Source: Gryllotalpicola daejeonensis (GTDB lineage: Bacteria > Actinomycetota > Actinomycetes > Actinomycetales > Microbacteriaceae). From it: a stretch of DNA of 64,000 nt. Below the pieces are notes generated by a model. That model saw only the letters and a list, made by a program, of their open reading frames with translations, did no database searches and was not told where the DNA came from. The translations under genes and the position numbers were made by a program. Of this stretch, positions 42,316 to 50,235 are shown in pieces (position 1 is the first letter of the stretch; every line of letters begins with the position of its first letter). The DNA lies in assembly GCF_039538145.1 (NCBI RefSeq), contig NZ_BAABBV010000001.1, positions 2,232,001 through 2,296,000 on the forward strand, written 5' to 3'.

Positions 42316-42563
42316 GACTCGCCGCGGTCCTCGCGCGCTGCCTCGGCGCGACGCTCGGCGAACAGCTCTTCCAAGATGTTGGTGTCCGAGAGCTTTGCCT
42401 GGATCTGCTTCAACAGCTCGGAGCGCTCGACAAGCAACACACCGTCGGCGGTCTCGACGGCAATCAGAACGCTCCCCTCGGCCCAGTTGTGCCGGGCGCG
42501 CACGTCAGCGGGGAGCACGACTCGCCCCTTGTTTCCCACCGTCATGTGGAAGGTGCCACTCAT
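42312..42563 (-). CDS. AbrB/MazE-type antitoxin (VapB-like)
   Basis: An 83-residue protein. The swapped-hairpin DNA-binding fold is TVGNKGRVVLPADVRARHNW, then VLIAVETADGVLLVERSELL. The C-terminal helix (EELFAERRAEAAREDRGES) would bind the PIN toxin. Autoregulation of the operon is expected. The pair lies near the left border of the defence island. Confidence 0.85.
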   Translation of the reverse strand: MSGTFHMTVGNKGRVVLPADVRARHNWAEGSVLIAVETADGVLLVERSELLKQIQAKLSDTNILEELFAERRAEAAREDRGES

Positions 42564-42698
42564 GGCGGGAAGGTACCACTTTCCGATTCATGCCGTCAGG
42601 GTATGGGCGACAACCGACACGGCGGCGGCGCCCGATCGATTGCGTGGACAACCGATCGAGCGCCGTACCTGTGCTGGGGAAGTCACGCGCACTGACGA

Positions 42699-43778
42699 CT
42701 ACAGCCCGGCCTGCTTCACGCCGTACTCGGCCTGAGCCTGCGTGAAGCCCGCGCCGTAGCTCGAGGTGAGCTGCTCGATCAGCGAGTTGTGCGAGAAACC
42801 CATGCCGCTCGCGATGTAGTTCTTCGCCGATTCGGCTGCCTGCGCGTTCCAGTCGGCTCCCGCGTGGTCCGCCGCCCAGGTTGCGTCTGCGAGCGAGAAT
42901 CCGTTGCCGTAGGCGGAGCTCAGCTGCTCAATCAGACCTGCGCGAGAGAATCCCTGGCCGTCGGCGAGGTAGTTCTGGGCGGCGATGAGCGCCTGGTCCT
43001 GGCTGGGGGTCGTCTTCGGCTTCGGTGCTGCCGCGGTCAAGGTAACCGAATCGCCCTGGTGCACGACGGATCCCGGTGCGGGCTGCTGACTCGTCACCAC
43101 ATCGGTTTGCGGCTCACCGGTCGTCTCATCGGCGAGCAGGCCGGCGTCGGTGAGCGCGTCGTTCGCGGCACTGAGGGTCTTGCCGGTGAGGTCGGGCAGC
43201 GTCACCGCCGTGTCGGCGAGATCCTGAGTGTTCACGGCCATGTCGTAGTTCCCCGACCGGCACAGCAAGGCGGCCGTCGAGTCGGTGAAGAGACTGCAGT
43301 CATGCGATGGCGCCGGCGTTGAAGCATCCGTCTTCACGCTCTGCGATGCGACCGGCGCGCCGCCTGCCTTGCCTGCGTTCGCGCTCGCCGGGTGCACCGA
43401 GCCGAGCACGATGCCGAGCACGATGACGGCGGCGCTGGTGATCCAGGCGACCTTGCGCGCGGTCTTGCTCTCGGCACCCGCGAGCGGGCTGCCGAGCTTG
43501 TCGCGCTGGGCTCCGGCGAGGGTGATGATCAGGTCGATCAGGGCCCACACGCCGAAGCCGCCCGCAGTGACGAGCTTGAGGATGCCGGTGCCGACCTTGC
43601 CGAGATAGAAGCGGTCGACGCCGAGGCCGCCGAGCAGCAGGGCGAGGATCCAGGTGACGGTGAACGACTTGGTGCTCGTGGTGGCGGGGCCGGCGCCGGG
43701 GTTCTGCTGCGGCGGGTAGGGCGGCGGCGGGGTCGGGCCCGGCTTCGGCGCGTAGGGCTGCGTGGTTGCGTTGGACAT
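42699..43778 (-). CDS. TM2/PASTA/Ltp-repeat membrane protein
   Basis: A 359-residue protein. A Pro-rich N-terminus is followed by a TM2 domain (LGGLGVDRFYLGKVGTGILK; ALIDLIITLAGAQRDKLG), a further helix, a PASTA-like unit (VTLPDLTGKTLSAANDALTD) and two C-terminal Ltp repeats: AAQNYLADGQGFSRAGLIEQ with LSSAYGNGFSLADATWAADH, and AKNYIASGMGFSHNSLIEQL with TSSYGAGFTQAQAEYGVKQA. The Ltp fold was first seen in a phage superinfection-exclusion lipoprotein. The start is ATG at 43778; it lacks a lipobox. Genes on both sides of the island have TM2 domains. Confidence 0.82.
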   Translation of the reverse strand: MSNATTQPYAPKPGPTPPPPYPPQQNPGAGPATTSTKSFTVTWILALLLGGLGVDRFYLGKVGTGILKLVTAGGFGVWALIDLIITLAGAQRDKLGSPLAGAESKTARKVAWITSAAVIVLGIVLGSVHPASANAGKAGGAPVASQSVKTDASTPAPSHDCSLFTDSTAALLCRSGNYDMAVNTQDLADTAVTLPDLTGKTLSAANDALTDAGLLADETTGEPQTDVVTSQQPAPGSVVHQGDSVTLTAAAPKPKTTPSQDQALIAAQNYLADGQGFSRAGLIEQLSSAYGNGFSLADATWAADHAGADWNAQAAESAKNYIASGMGFSHNSLIEQLTSSYGAGFTQAQAEYGVKQAGL

Positions 43779-43850
43779 TTCGTGCGGCTTTCTTTCGAAC
43801 GGATGCCGCGAGCGGAGGTGCTCGAGGCGAGCGAGCACGTTTCCGGGCAC

Positions 43851-43905
43851 CACCGACATCGGCGGCCGCAAATTGTCCAAAACGCCCGGTATTGGGCGGA
43901 ATTAC
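43851..43905. repeat. Dispersed AT-core intergenic repeat (type 2), copy 3; intergenic region 43779-44017
   Basis: CACCGACATCGGCGGCCGCA then AATTGTCCAAAACGCCCGGT and ATTGGGCGGAATT. The 239 bp between the Ltp gene and the first gene of the defence island also contain a G-rich and AT-mixed stretch, but no further gene that I can support. Confidence 0.55.
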
Positions 43906-44017
43906 CCCCGGAGTGGGGGAGCGCCGTAGAACGCGGTTTCGAGAATTACTCGGGTGTAGGTGTTCGGGTGTAATCGTAGAAGGCGCGGCGAGAGCGACTG
44001 CGTGGAGAGAGGAATGC

Positions 44018-44545
44018 GTGGACGCATCGGTAAGTGGTGACGCAGGGGTGAGGGCGTGGGCGTTCAGGCTGGCGACAGGCCCGCGGCGCAATATCAGCCA
44101 CGACGGATATGCGGACGATGCGCCACGTTCATATCAGTGGGATTCCAAAGTGGCGAATTCTGATGGGCCGTCGGTTGGCGACGTAATCGTCCTGTGGTCC
44201 GAGCATGGCTCGCTCGGGTACTCGCGGATTGACACGATCGACCGCGACAACGGGACCAAGACGGGGTACCGGTGCCCGAACTGCCACAGGGCGAAGATCT
44301 TCTATCGCGCGTCCAAGCGGCCGGTCTATCGGTGTCAGGACTGCAAGCGCGAGTTCAACGATCCCGAAGTGATCGCGCAGGAGGTCACGATCTACCGCGC
44401 TCACTACGGGAAGGGGTGGACTGCGCTCAGCTCCCTGGCTCCAGACCAGGTGCGACGCTTGGCCCTCGAGAGGAAGTCGATCAACAGTATCCGCGAGCTG
44501 GACATGACGGCTCTTAGAGCGGCTGTACGGCATCCCCGCTTCTAA
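44018..44545 (+). CDS. PUA-like modified-base-reader/zinc-ribbon protein without a nuclease domain
   Basis: A 175-residue protein, GTG at 44018 behind GAGAGAGG. The N-terminal half (WAFRLATGPRRNISHDGYAD; GDVIVLWSEHGSLGYSRIDT) resembles EVE/PUA-like domains, followed by a zinc ribbon YRCPNCHRAKIFYRASKRPV then YRCQDCKREFNDP. From memory, relatives carry a C-terminal HNH domain; here the chain stops at LRAAVRHPRF, so the nuclease is missing. It converges on the C5-methyltransferase gene (30-bp gap) and could be a reader of modified DNA. Whether it is truncated or naturally short is not decided. Confidence 0.6.
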   Translation: MDASVSGDAGVRAWAFRLATGPRRNISHDGYADDAPRSYQWDSKVANSDGPSVGDVIVLWSEHGSLGYSRIDTIDRDNGTKTGYRCPNCHRAKIFYRASKRPVYRCQDCKREFNDPEVIAQEVTIYRAHYGKGWTALSSLAPDQVRRLALERKSINSIRELDMTALRAAVRHPRF

Positions 44546-44575
44546 ACGGGGTCCACCTGCGCGCGGCCGTGCCCT

Positions 44576-45676
44576 CTAGAGGTAGTTCGCAAGGTGACGG
44601 CCGATGGCCGCGCCCAGCGGGATCGGGACAGCGTTACCGATCTGGCGCGCGATTTCCGTTTTCGTTCCCATGAACCGGTAGCTGTCCGGGAAGCCCTGAA
44701 GGGTAGCCGCCTCGTAGTGCGTGATGGCCCGGTCTTCCTCAGGGTGCAGATATCGGCCCTTCTCGGGCTTGAAGAACTCGGTTCGGATGGTAACCGACGG
44801 CTTGTCCCAATGCAGTCGCCCCATGACGTCGCCGGTGCCGGTCTTGTGCTTGATCCAGCACGGAGGAAGCAGATGCTCGGGGATATCGAAGCGGTTGCCT
44901 TTTGGGGGGATAGCCGCGAAGCGCTCGAGCGACTTGTCGGTGTAGTGACGGGTCACGTGGAGCTCGGGGGACGCGTACGGTCCGGATACCGCTTGACCCG
45001 TGATGACTCGTACGCGGCCAGCGGGGAGATCGACGAGGTTGACGGACGGATTTATCCGCCGCTCCGTAAACGCAGCATCGACGTCCACGTACCGGTTGGG
45101 TCGACCTGGCCCGTGCGTGGGCTCGGGGAAACCGGGAGCCTCCTGGTCATCGCGCCAGCCGATGATCACCGTCCTCTTCCGAGCCTGCGCTGCACCGAAG
45201 TCAGCTGCATTGAGCACGCGGGAATCGAAGTGATAGTTCGAGAGCATGCCGTCCGGCGAGGTCTCGCGCATGAAGTCCTCGTACTGTGGCGATTTGGTGA
45301 AGGCGGCAACGTTTTCGACGACGAAGTATTTCGGCTGCGCGCGAAAAACGGTCTCGGCATACTGTCGCCAGAGGAAGTTCCGGGTGTCTTCTGCGTCTTG
45401 CTTGCCGAGAGTTGAAAAGCCTTGGCAGGGGGGCCCGCCGATCACGACGTCGACCTGTGGGACTTCCTCTTCGGCAAGCCAGTCCTGAATCGGGCCGGTG
45501 AAGACCACGTTTTTCCCGTGGTTCTCGGCGTAGGTCGCGGCCGCCGCGACGTCCATCTCGACCGCCCTGACGGTGACGAACCTCGGCGAACCGTTGTGGA
45601 ACCCTTCGCTCATGCCCCCCGCGCCCGCGAAGAGGTCCAGGATGCGGATCGGATCGAGATCGACGTAGGGGCTCAC
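44576..45676 (-). CDS. DNA C5-cytosine methyltransferase
   Basis: A 366-residue class I methyltransferase. Motif I is LDLFAGAGGMSEGFHNGS, motif IV with the catalytic Cys is VIGGPPCQGFSTLGKQ (C84), motif VI FVVENVAAF, motif VIII AQARKRTVIIGWR and motif X IARQIGNAVPIPLGAAIG. The target-recognition region between VIII and IX is of modest size. It probably marks self DNA in the island. The start is taken as GTG at 45676 near motif I; ATG at 45760 would add 28 residues with a weak look. It is 119 bp downstream of the sigma gene, same strand. Confidence 0.9.
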   Translation of the reverse strand: MSPYVDLDPIRILDLFAGAGGMSEGFHNGSPRFVTVRAVEMDVAAAATYAENHGKNVVFTGPIQDWLAEEEVPQVDVVIGGPPCQGFSTLGKQDAEDTRNFLWRQYAETVFRAQPKYFVVENVAAFTKSPQYEDFMRETSPDGMLSNYHFDSRVLNAADFGAAQARKRTVIIGWRDDQEAPGFPEPTHGPGRPNRYVDVDAAFTERRINPSVNLVDLPAGRVRVITGQAVSGPYASPELHVTRHYTDKSLERFAAIPPKGNRFDIPEHLLPPCWIKHKTGTGDVMGRLHWDKPSVTIRTEFFKPEKGRYLHPEEDRAITHYEAATLQGFPDSYRFMGTKTEIARQIGNAVPIPLGAAIGRHLANYL

Positions 45677-45795
45677 GCTTTCATCTTGACTCAACGCTGG
45701 CAGGTGATCGTGCACCGGTCGGCGTCTGCTTGACGCGCCCTGGCCGGGGAGCTCAGGCATCCGGGTGACCTCTCAGTAGGAACGCGCGCATGCCG

Positions 45796-48327
45796 TCATC
45801 GGTCAAGAGGTGGCGCGATTGCGAATCGAGACCGACCGAACTGGTCGGCCACGGTCGCCACGCTCGCCCCGGCAAGGATTTGCTGGGATGCCTGGAGCGC
45901 TTCCAAGGGGGAGAGGGCGTGTCCTTTGTGAGTGACTCGCGCGCCCTCCTGCGCGCTGGGGTCGAGGCCTAGAAGCTCGATGCTCAGGAGGCGGATGACT
46001 TCCCGCATGGGAATATCAGTGCGAGCCGCGATATCGAATGGCGACTCGCCCGCCGAGTATTTGCTGAGCAGAGCCTTACCCGAAGAGAGCGATGGAGGTT
46101 CCGTCGCAACAGCGGACGACGCCGGTTGCTCCGGTTGCGGGTCTTCGAGGGCGGGCTCTGCTTCGCGAACACCTGCCGGCCTCGCCTGTGGCTGCTCGTC
46201 AAGGATCACGTGCCACGCAACAGCGAACGCCGGTAGCCCGAGGTGGTGCGCGATCTCTGGAACCGTGGCGCCCGCGCCTCGCATCTCGCTCACCCGAGCC
46301 TTGCCGTCCTGACCGAGGCCCGAGAAGTGCTGACGACCGGTCGCGGGGTCGGCGACAGCGATCCCGTGGCATTCGGACGCAAGTACCGACACGACTTCTG
46401 CCTGACTCAGCCCGGTCGAGTACGCGATCTCGAACGGAGGCCGCCCTCGCCGATAGGCGGTCACGATTCCGTCACGGACTTGGGCGGCGTATCTGGGCTG
46501 CTTCTTCCAGTCGTCCAGAGCATCATCCGTTTGGACCTGCACGTCACGGGGGTGTGTCGGCTCACTTCCCGCCGCGTCCGCGTTGGCAGCATCAGGACGT
46601 CGGGCGATGCCGCTTCCGGTCGATGCCAACCATTCCTTGCGGAACTTGTCTCGGCTGACGATCTGCGAGGCGATCGCGAACGGGGTGCGACCCACCGCGT
46701 GTGCAATCGCTGTGACTCCAGCTCCTTCTCGAATCATCGACAGGATGGTCATGAGATCCACATCGGAGTAACGCTGCCCCTGCTGGTATGCATCTGCGCT
46801 GTGCTTCGACGTCTCGTCCAACTGGAAGACGGTCATGCACAGCATGACGACGACGTCACGACTGTCTATGCCCCATGCGGCGGCGATACGTTGCGGAGTC
46901 GCTCCGCCTCGGAACCTGGACGCCACATCCGCGCTTACGAACTCGGGGTAGTCCGTCCATGCATTCTTCGGGATCTCGTTGCTCGTGCTATTGGTCGCGG
47001 GTCCCTTTACGCCACGGGTTTTGTCGGGAGCGATTGCCACTTGGGCCGACTCTGAAGACCCAGGGGGTACGCCGGCCGCGGTGGTGCCCTGATCATCTCG
47101 GGAGCGGCTTGACGCCGGGAGTCGGGCCGGTGCGGAGGGCGCGTTCTGCTGGCGTCTGCGTTTGCGCTTGCCGGGGTCGACCTCATTCGATCGGGCCACG
47201 GCTTGCACTGCCCATCTGACAAGGGAATCGAGGCCGTCCGCGTCGATCATGTCTGTGATCGAACTCGGAGTAGATTGCCACGGTCGCCGAGCTGAGAAAG
47301 CTCGTCCTGCGCTCCGCTCGCTTTCGCCCGTGGTAAGGAACTCGGCGAGGAAGCGCCGACGCTTCGGCGCCCGCAGTTGCGCGAGGGCGGACTTTTCGAG
47401 CTGGCGGATGCGCTCACGCGTGACGCCGAACATCTCGCCGATGCTGTCGAGAGTCCATTGCCGTCCATCCACGAGTCCTGCCCGAAGACGGAGGATGTCT
47501 GCTTCGCGTTGGGGCAGGTCGAGTAGCAGTTGTTCTAGGGCGGGCTTGAGCGACGCCGCTGCGAACGCTTCGTCCAGAGAGGCTGCATCGCCGTCGACGA
47601 GGAGGTCGGCGACCGTGCTTCCGTCCGACTCGGAAGATCTGAGCGGTGTGTCGAGCGACAGCACGGGTCGGTCGTAGCTGAACAGGCGCTCGACTTCGCG
47701 AATGTCTTTCGCGACAGCCTGCGCGAGTTCACCGATCAGGGGCTCGCGGCCTGTTGCGTGCTCAAGTTTCGTCCTCGCGCTTCGAAGCCTGCCGATGTCC
47801 TCGTTGACGTGCACCGGAACGCGGATCAACCGGCCACGGTCGGCGATCGCTCGCGTGATCGACTGGCGAATCCACCACGTGGCGTATGTCGAGAATTTGT
47901 TCCCCAGCGAGTAGTCGAACATCTCGATCGCACGCAGAAGCCCGATGTTGCCTTCCTGAATCAGGTCGAGGAACGGCACGCCGCTGCGCAAGAACCGCTT
48001 GGCGATCGAGACCACGAGCCGGAGGTTCGCGTGCGCCATTCGCCGGTAGGCATTCCGTCCTTGCCGAGCGAGAAGAGTGAGCTCGCGCCGGTACGCCGAA
48101 CTCGAGCCGGCAGTGGCTGGCTGCGCCAGCCGACCTTGCGCGACGACACCGACTTCGATCTCTTTGGCGAGAGAGACCTCTTCCTCTGCAGTGAGAAGCG
48201 GTGCTCGGCCTATCGTCCGCAGATAGTCCTTGATCGGGTCGGCGCTGACAGGGCGGATGTTCTTCCAGCGCTCAGGGAGATCCCTGTCGACACGGTCGAT
48301 GATGAAGCCTTCATCATCGACCTTCAC
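45796..48327 (-). CDS. Sigma-70 family factor fused to six HTH-like repeat modules
   Basis: 843 residues. The N-terminal part is a primary-like sigma: region 1.2 (residues 30-60, DPIKDYLRTIGRAPLLTAEE), region 2 (98-172, NLRLVVSIAKRF, then KFSTYATWWIRQSITRAIAD), region 3 (172-240) and region 4 with its HTH (263-320, WTLDSIGEMFGVTRERIRQL). A basic, disordered linker (330-460) leads to about 385 residues of repeats at 463-505, 521-562, 612-655, 674-712, 748-787 and 806-840. Each has the pattern 'Y..G.S...IA...G......V...L'. Known group 1/2 sigma factors stop after region 4. The ATG overlaps the GHKL gene stop (ATGA). Function is unknown; a defence-linked regulator is inferred. Confidence 0.85.
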   Translation of the reverse strand: MKVDDEGFIIDRVDRDLPERWKNIRPVSADPIKDYLRTIGRAPLLTAEEEVSLAKEIEVGVVAQGRLAQPATAGSSSAYRRELTLLARQGRNAYRRMAHANLRLVVSIAKRFLRSGVPFLDLIQEGNIGLLRAIEMFDYSLGNKFSTYATWWIRQSITRAIADRGRLIRVPVHVNEDIGRLRSARTKLEHATGREPLIGELAQAVAKDIREVERLFSYDRPVLSLDTPLRSSESDGSTVADLLVDGDAASLDEAFAAASLKPALEQLLLDLPQREADILRLRAGLVDGRQWTLDSIGEMFGVTRERIRQLEKSALAQLRAPKRRRFLAEFLTTGESERSAGRAFSARRPWQSTPSSITDMIDADGLDSLVRWAVQAVARSNEVDPGKRKRRRQQNAPSAPARLPASSRSRDDQGTTAAGVPPGSSESAQVAIAPDKTRGVKGPATNSTSNEIPKNAWTDYPEFVSADVASRFRGGATPQRIAAAWGIDSRDVVVMLCMTVFQLDETSKHSADAYQQGQRYSDVDLMTILSMIREGAGVTAIAHAVGRTPFAIASQIVSRDKFRKEWLASTGSGIARRPDAANADAAGSEPTHPRDVQVQTDDALDDWKKQPRYAAQVRDGIVTAYRRGRPPFEIAYSTGLSQAEVVSVLASECHGIAVADPATGRQHFSGLGQDGKARVSEMRGAGATVPEIAHHLGLPAFAVAWHVILDEQPQARPAGVREAEPALEDPQPEQPASSAVATEPPSLSSGKALLSKYSAGESPFDIAARTDIPMREVIRLLSIELLGLDPSAQEGARVTHKGHALSPLEALQASQQILAGASVATVADQFGRSRFAIAPPLDR

Positions 48328-50039
48328 GCTAAAGGGACTTCATCACCGACTTCCCAGTCGTCGAAGTCGATTTCGTCTTGGGCAGAAGCACGAGTCTCGC
48401 GAGACTCGCCGGCGTCATACGCGTCCTTGTCGATCTGTTGGAATGTTGCCGCGGCCAAGACCGTGTGGATGCGCTCGATCTGGTCGATGGTGCTCTGCTG
48501 CAGATGCCCACGTTCGAGCTTGTCCTGGAGCTGCAGAACGATCGACGTCTTGAAGAATGCGGCGTCGCCGCCGTGCACTCCTTGCAGTTGTTTGCGATAT
48601 CCCTCATTGAGCCACAGGGTCGCCTTCGCGTGTTCGAGCTCGAACAGTCGGCCCGGGCCGAGCGGCTTCCAAAGCACCCTTAGAGTGTTTCCGTCTTCAC
48701 GGAATCCGAACTCGCCGTCGAGCGCCCCGATGACGGCCTGCGGCAACCCCTCGGTGATTCGGGCGACAGGCTTCGGTCCGCGGTCGCGCTGGGTGCCTGT
48801 CCGGAAGGTTTCGCGGGCTTTCGAGATGAACGACTGGAAGGTTCGGCCGTCTGCTGATGTCGCGTGCTCGATCGCATGAACCGCGTTGCCGGTTAGCACT
48901 ACGCCGTTCTTCTCGGGATTGATGCGCACGTCCGTGAGTAGCTCGTCCGTCAGTTCAATCGCGACGCGAGCGAGCTGCAAATCGTTCGAACGCGAAGGAA
49001 GAAGATTGAGCCATCCGCTCGAATGCTGAAGGCGGTCGTTCCGGTAGACATACACGCCTTGCCACTCGGCGCGAGGGCGACCGAGCAGTTTGGCTGCTGG
49101 GCCTTGGTTGCTCGGTTGCAAGATGTGGCAGCTGAACCGCAGCGTCGCGCCGCGCGCCGTCGTCGCTTCGAGCTCAAGCGGGTAGCCCGTAGCCCCCGGC
49201 GTGAAGCCGAAAGGGTCGATCGGTTGGACCTTGATCGGCGCACCGTCACCGAATGTGGTGTCGTACTGCTGAAGAACGATGGTGATGCCGTCGCGAGCCA
49301 GGATGCGATGGAACGTCAGTCCAAGCTCATGACCTAGTGATGTGAAGACCTTGTCAAGCCACGTGCGTCGCTCGACATCTGTCCCGCCTTCAAAGACTGA
49401 GTGCAAGTGGTCCCACTCGATTACCGTTCCACTCTCCACCGAGGCGAAGGGGCCGGCGATCCGAGTGAAGCCCTTGTTCGCAGCGAGCTGGGACAGCACC
49501 TCGGCGCTGAATCCCCCTTGCGTGAGCCTCATCGCGTGCGTCGGTTCGAAGCCGCAACGCGTATAGACCGTCAGGCGGCCGGCCTGACTCAACGAAGCGG
49601 CTTTGAGCCCGACGCCGAAGTGGCCGTGATCAGTGCCGGCGTAATCTCGCCGAGCACCCAATTGCATCGCCTTGGCGAGTTGAGACGCTGACATCCCGAC
49701 GCCGTCGTCGTGCATGCGGACGCCGATCAGCTTGTTGTCGTCGGTGACGAAGCGGGCAAGGAACCGCGTTGCGCCCTTGTCGATCGAATTGTCGATGAGG
49801 TCCGCCATGGCCGATGCGAGGTCGTGGCCCGCGCCAATCGCGCTCAGGATCGATGGGTCCGGTGCTAGGTCGATGACCTCGGTGACATCGTCATCGGCCG
49901 CGGCGGCCTTCTTCTTGGGCGCACGCTTCGTTGCCGATGCCGCCTTGCCGGTTGCCTTCTTCGCCGCAGCACGCTTCCGCGCCCGGGTGAGCGTCTCTTC
50001 CACCTCGGGGGGTTCCGGCGTTACTGACTTCGATGCCAC
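48324..50039 (-). CDS. GHKL ATPase (MORC/MutL-like) with H1-like tail
   Basis: A 571-residue protein of the HSP90/MutL/MORC ATPase fold. The N box is DLIDNSIDKGA (80-90), the G1 box DDGVGM (111-116) and the G2 box GHFGVGLKAASLS (139-151). A second beta/alpha domain follows (FKP-type QPIDPFGFTPGATGYP; RINPEKNGVVL). The N-terminal 18-48 (RARKRAAAKKATGKAASATK, RAPKKKAAA) is Lys/Ala-rich, like histone H1 tails, and is expected to bind DNA. It is the first gene of the left arm, coupled to the sigma gene. A paralog lies at 56415-57938. Confidence 0.88.
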   Translation of the reverse strand: MASKSVTPEPPEVEETLTRARKRAAAKKATGKAASATKRAPKKKAAAADDDVTEVIDLAPDPSILSAIGAGHDLASAMADLIDNSIDKGATRFLARFVTDDNKLIGVRMHDDGVGMSASQLAKAMQLGARRDYAGTDHGHFGVGLKAASLSQAGRLTVYTRCGFEPTHAMRLTQGGFSAEVLSQLAANKGFTRIAGPFASVESGTVIEWDHLHSVFEGGTDVERRTWLDKVFTSLGHELGLTFHRILARDGITIVLQQYDTTFGDGAPIKVQPIDPFGFTPGATGYPLELEATTARGATLRFSCHILQPSNQGPAAKLLGRPRAEWQGVYVYRNDRLQHSSGWLNLLPSRSNDLQLARVAIELTDELLTDVRINPEKNGVVLTGNAVHAIEHATSADGRTFQSFISKARETFRTGTQRDRGPKPVARITEGLPQAVIGALDGEFGFREDGNTLRVLWKPLGPGRLFELEHAKATLWLNEGYRKQLQGVHGGDAAFFKTSIVLQLQDKLERGHLQQSTIDQIERIHTVLAAATFQQIDKDAYDAGESRETRASAQDEIDFDDWEVGDEVPLA

Positions 50040-50235
50040 GTTCGGATGCTAGGCGCGGCCTCTGACATCCGTGACTCCGGATCCGGATGTGAGCAGCCCA
50101 TGAAGTACCCCAGTCCGGGGGAACCGTCACCGTTGCATCGCCCATCGCGCCAAAGTGCGCTCTCCTCAAATCGGCCGATCGTATAGAAAGAGAAGGCGCG
50201 CGGTTGACCACTCGCCGCGGCGAGGGAAGGAACAC
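50040..50235. promoter_or_regulatory. Divergent promoter region of the defence island
   Basis: 196 bp between the GHKL gene (left) and the DUF1156 gene (right). The palindrome TCCGGATCCGGA sits at 50076-50087, overlapped by CATCCG (50068-50073) and CGGATG (50084-50089) arms. TATAGA at 50182-50187 is a possible -10 for the right arm, and I see no convincing -35. Because the left arm encodes a sigma factor, this region may have a dedicated promoter (inference). Confidence 0.5.

Noticed and set aside
45796..48327. Housekeeping sigma factor RpoD of the cell
   Set aside because: Regions 2 and 4 are primary-like, but the large repeat tail and the coupling with a GHKL ATPase in a defence island make a housekeeping role unlikely. 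The true rpoD is expected elsewhere.
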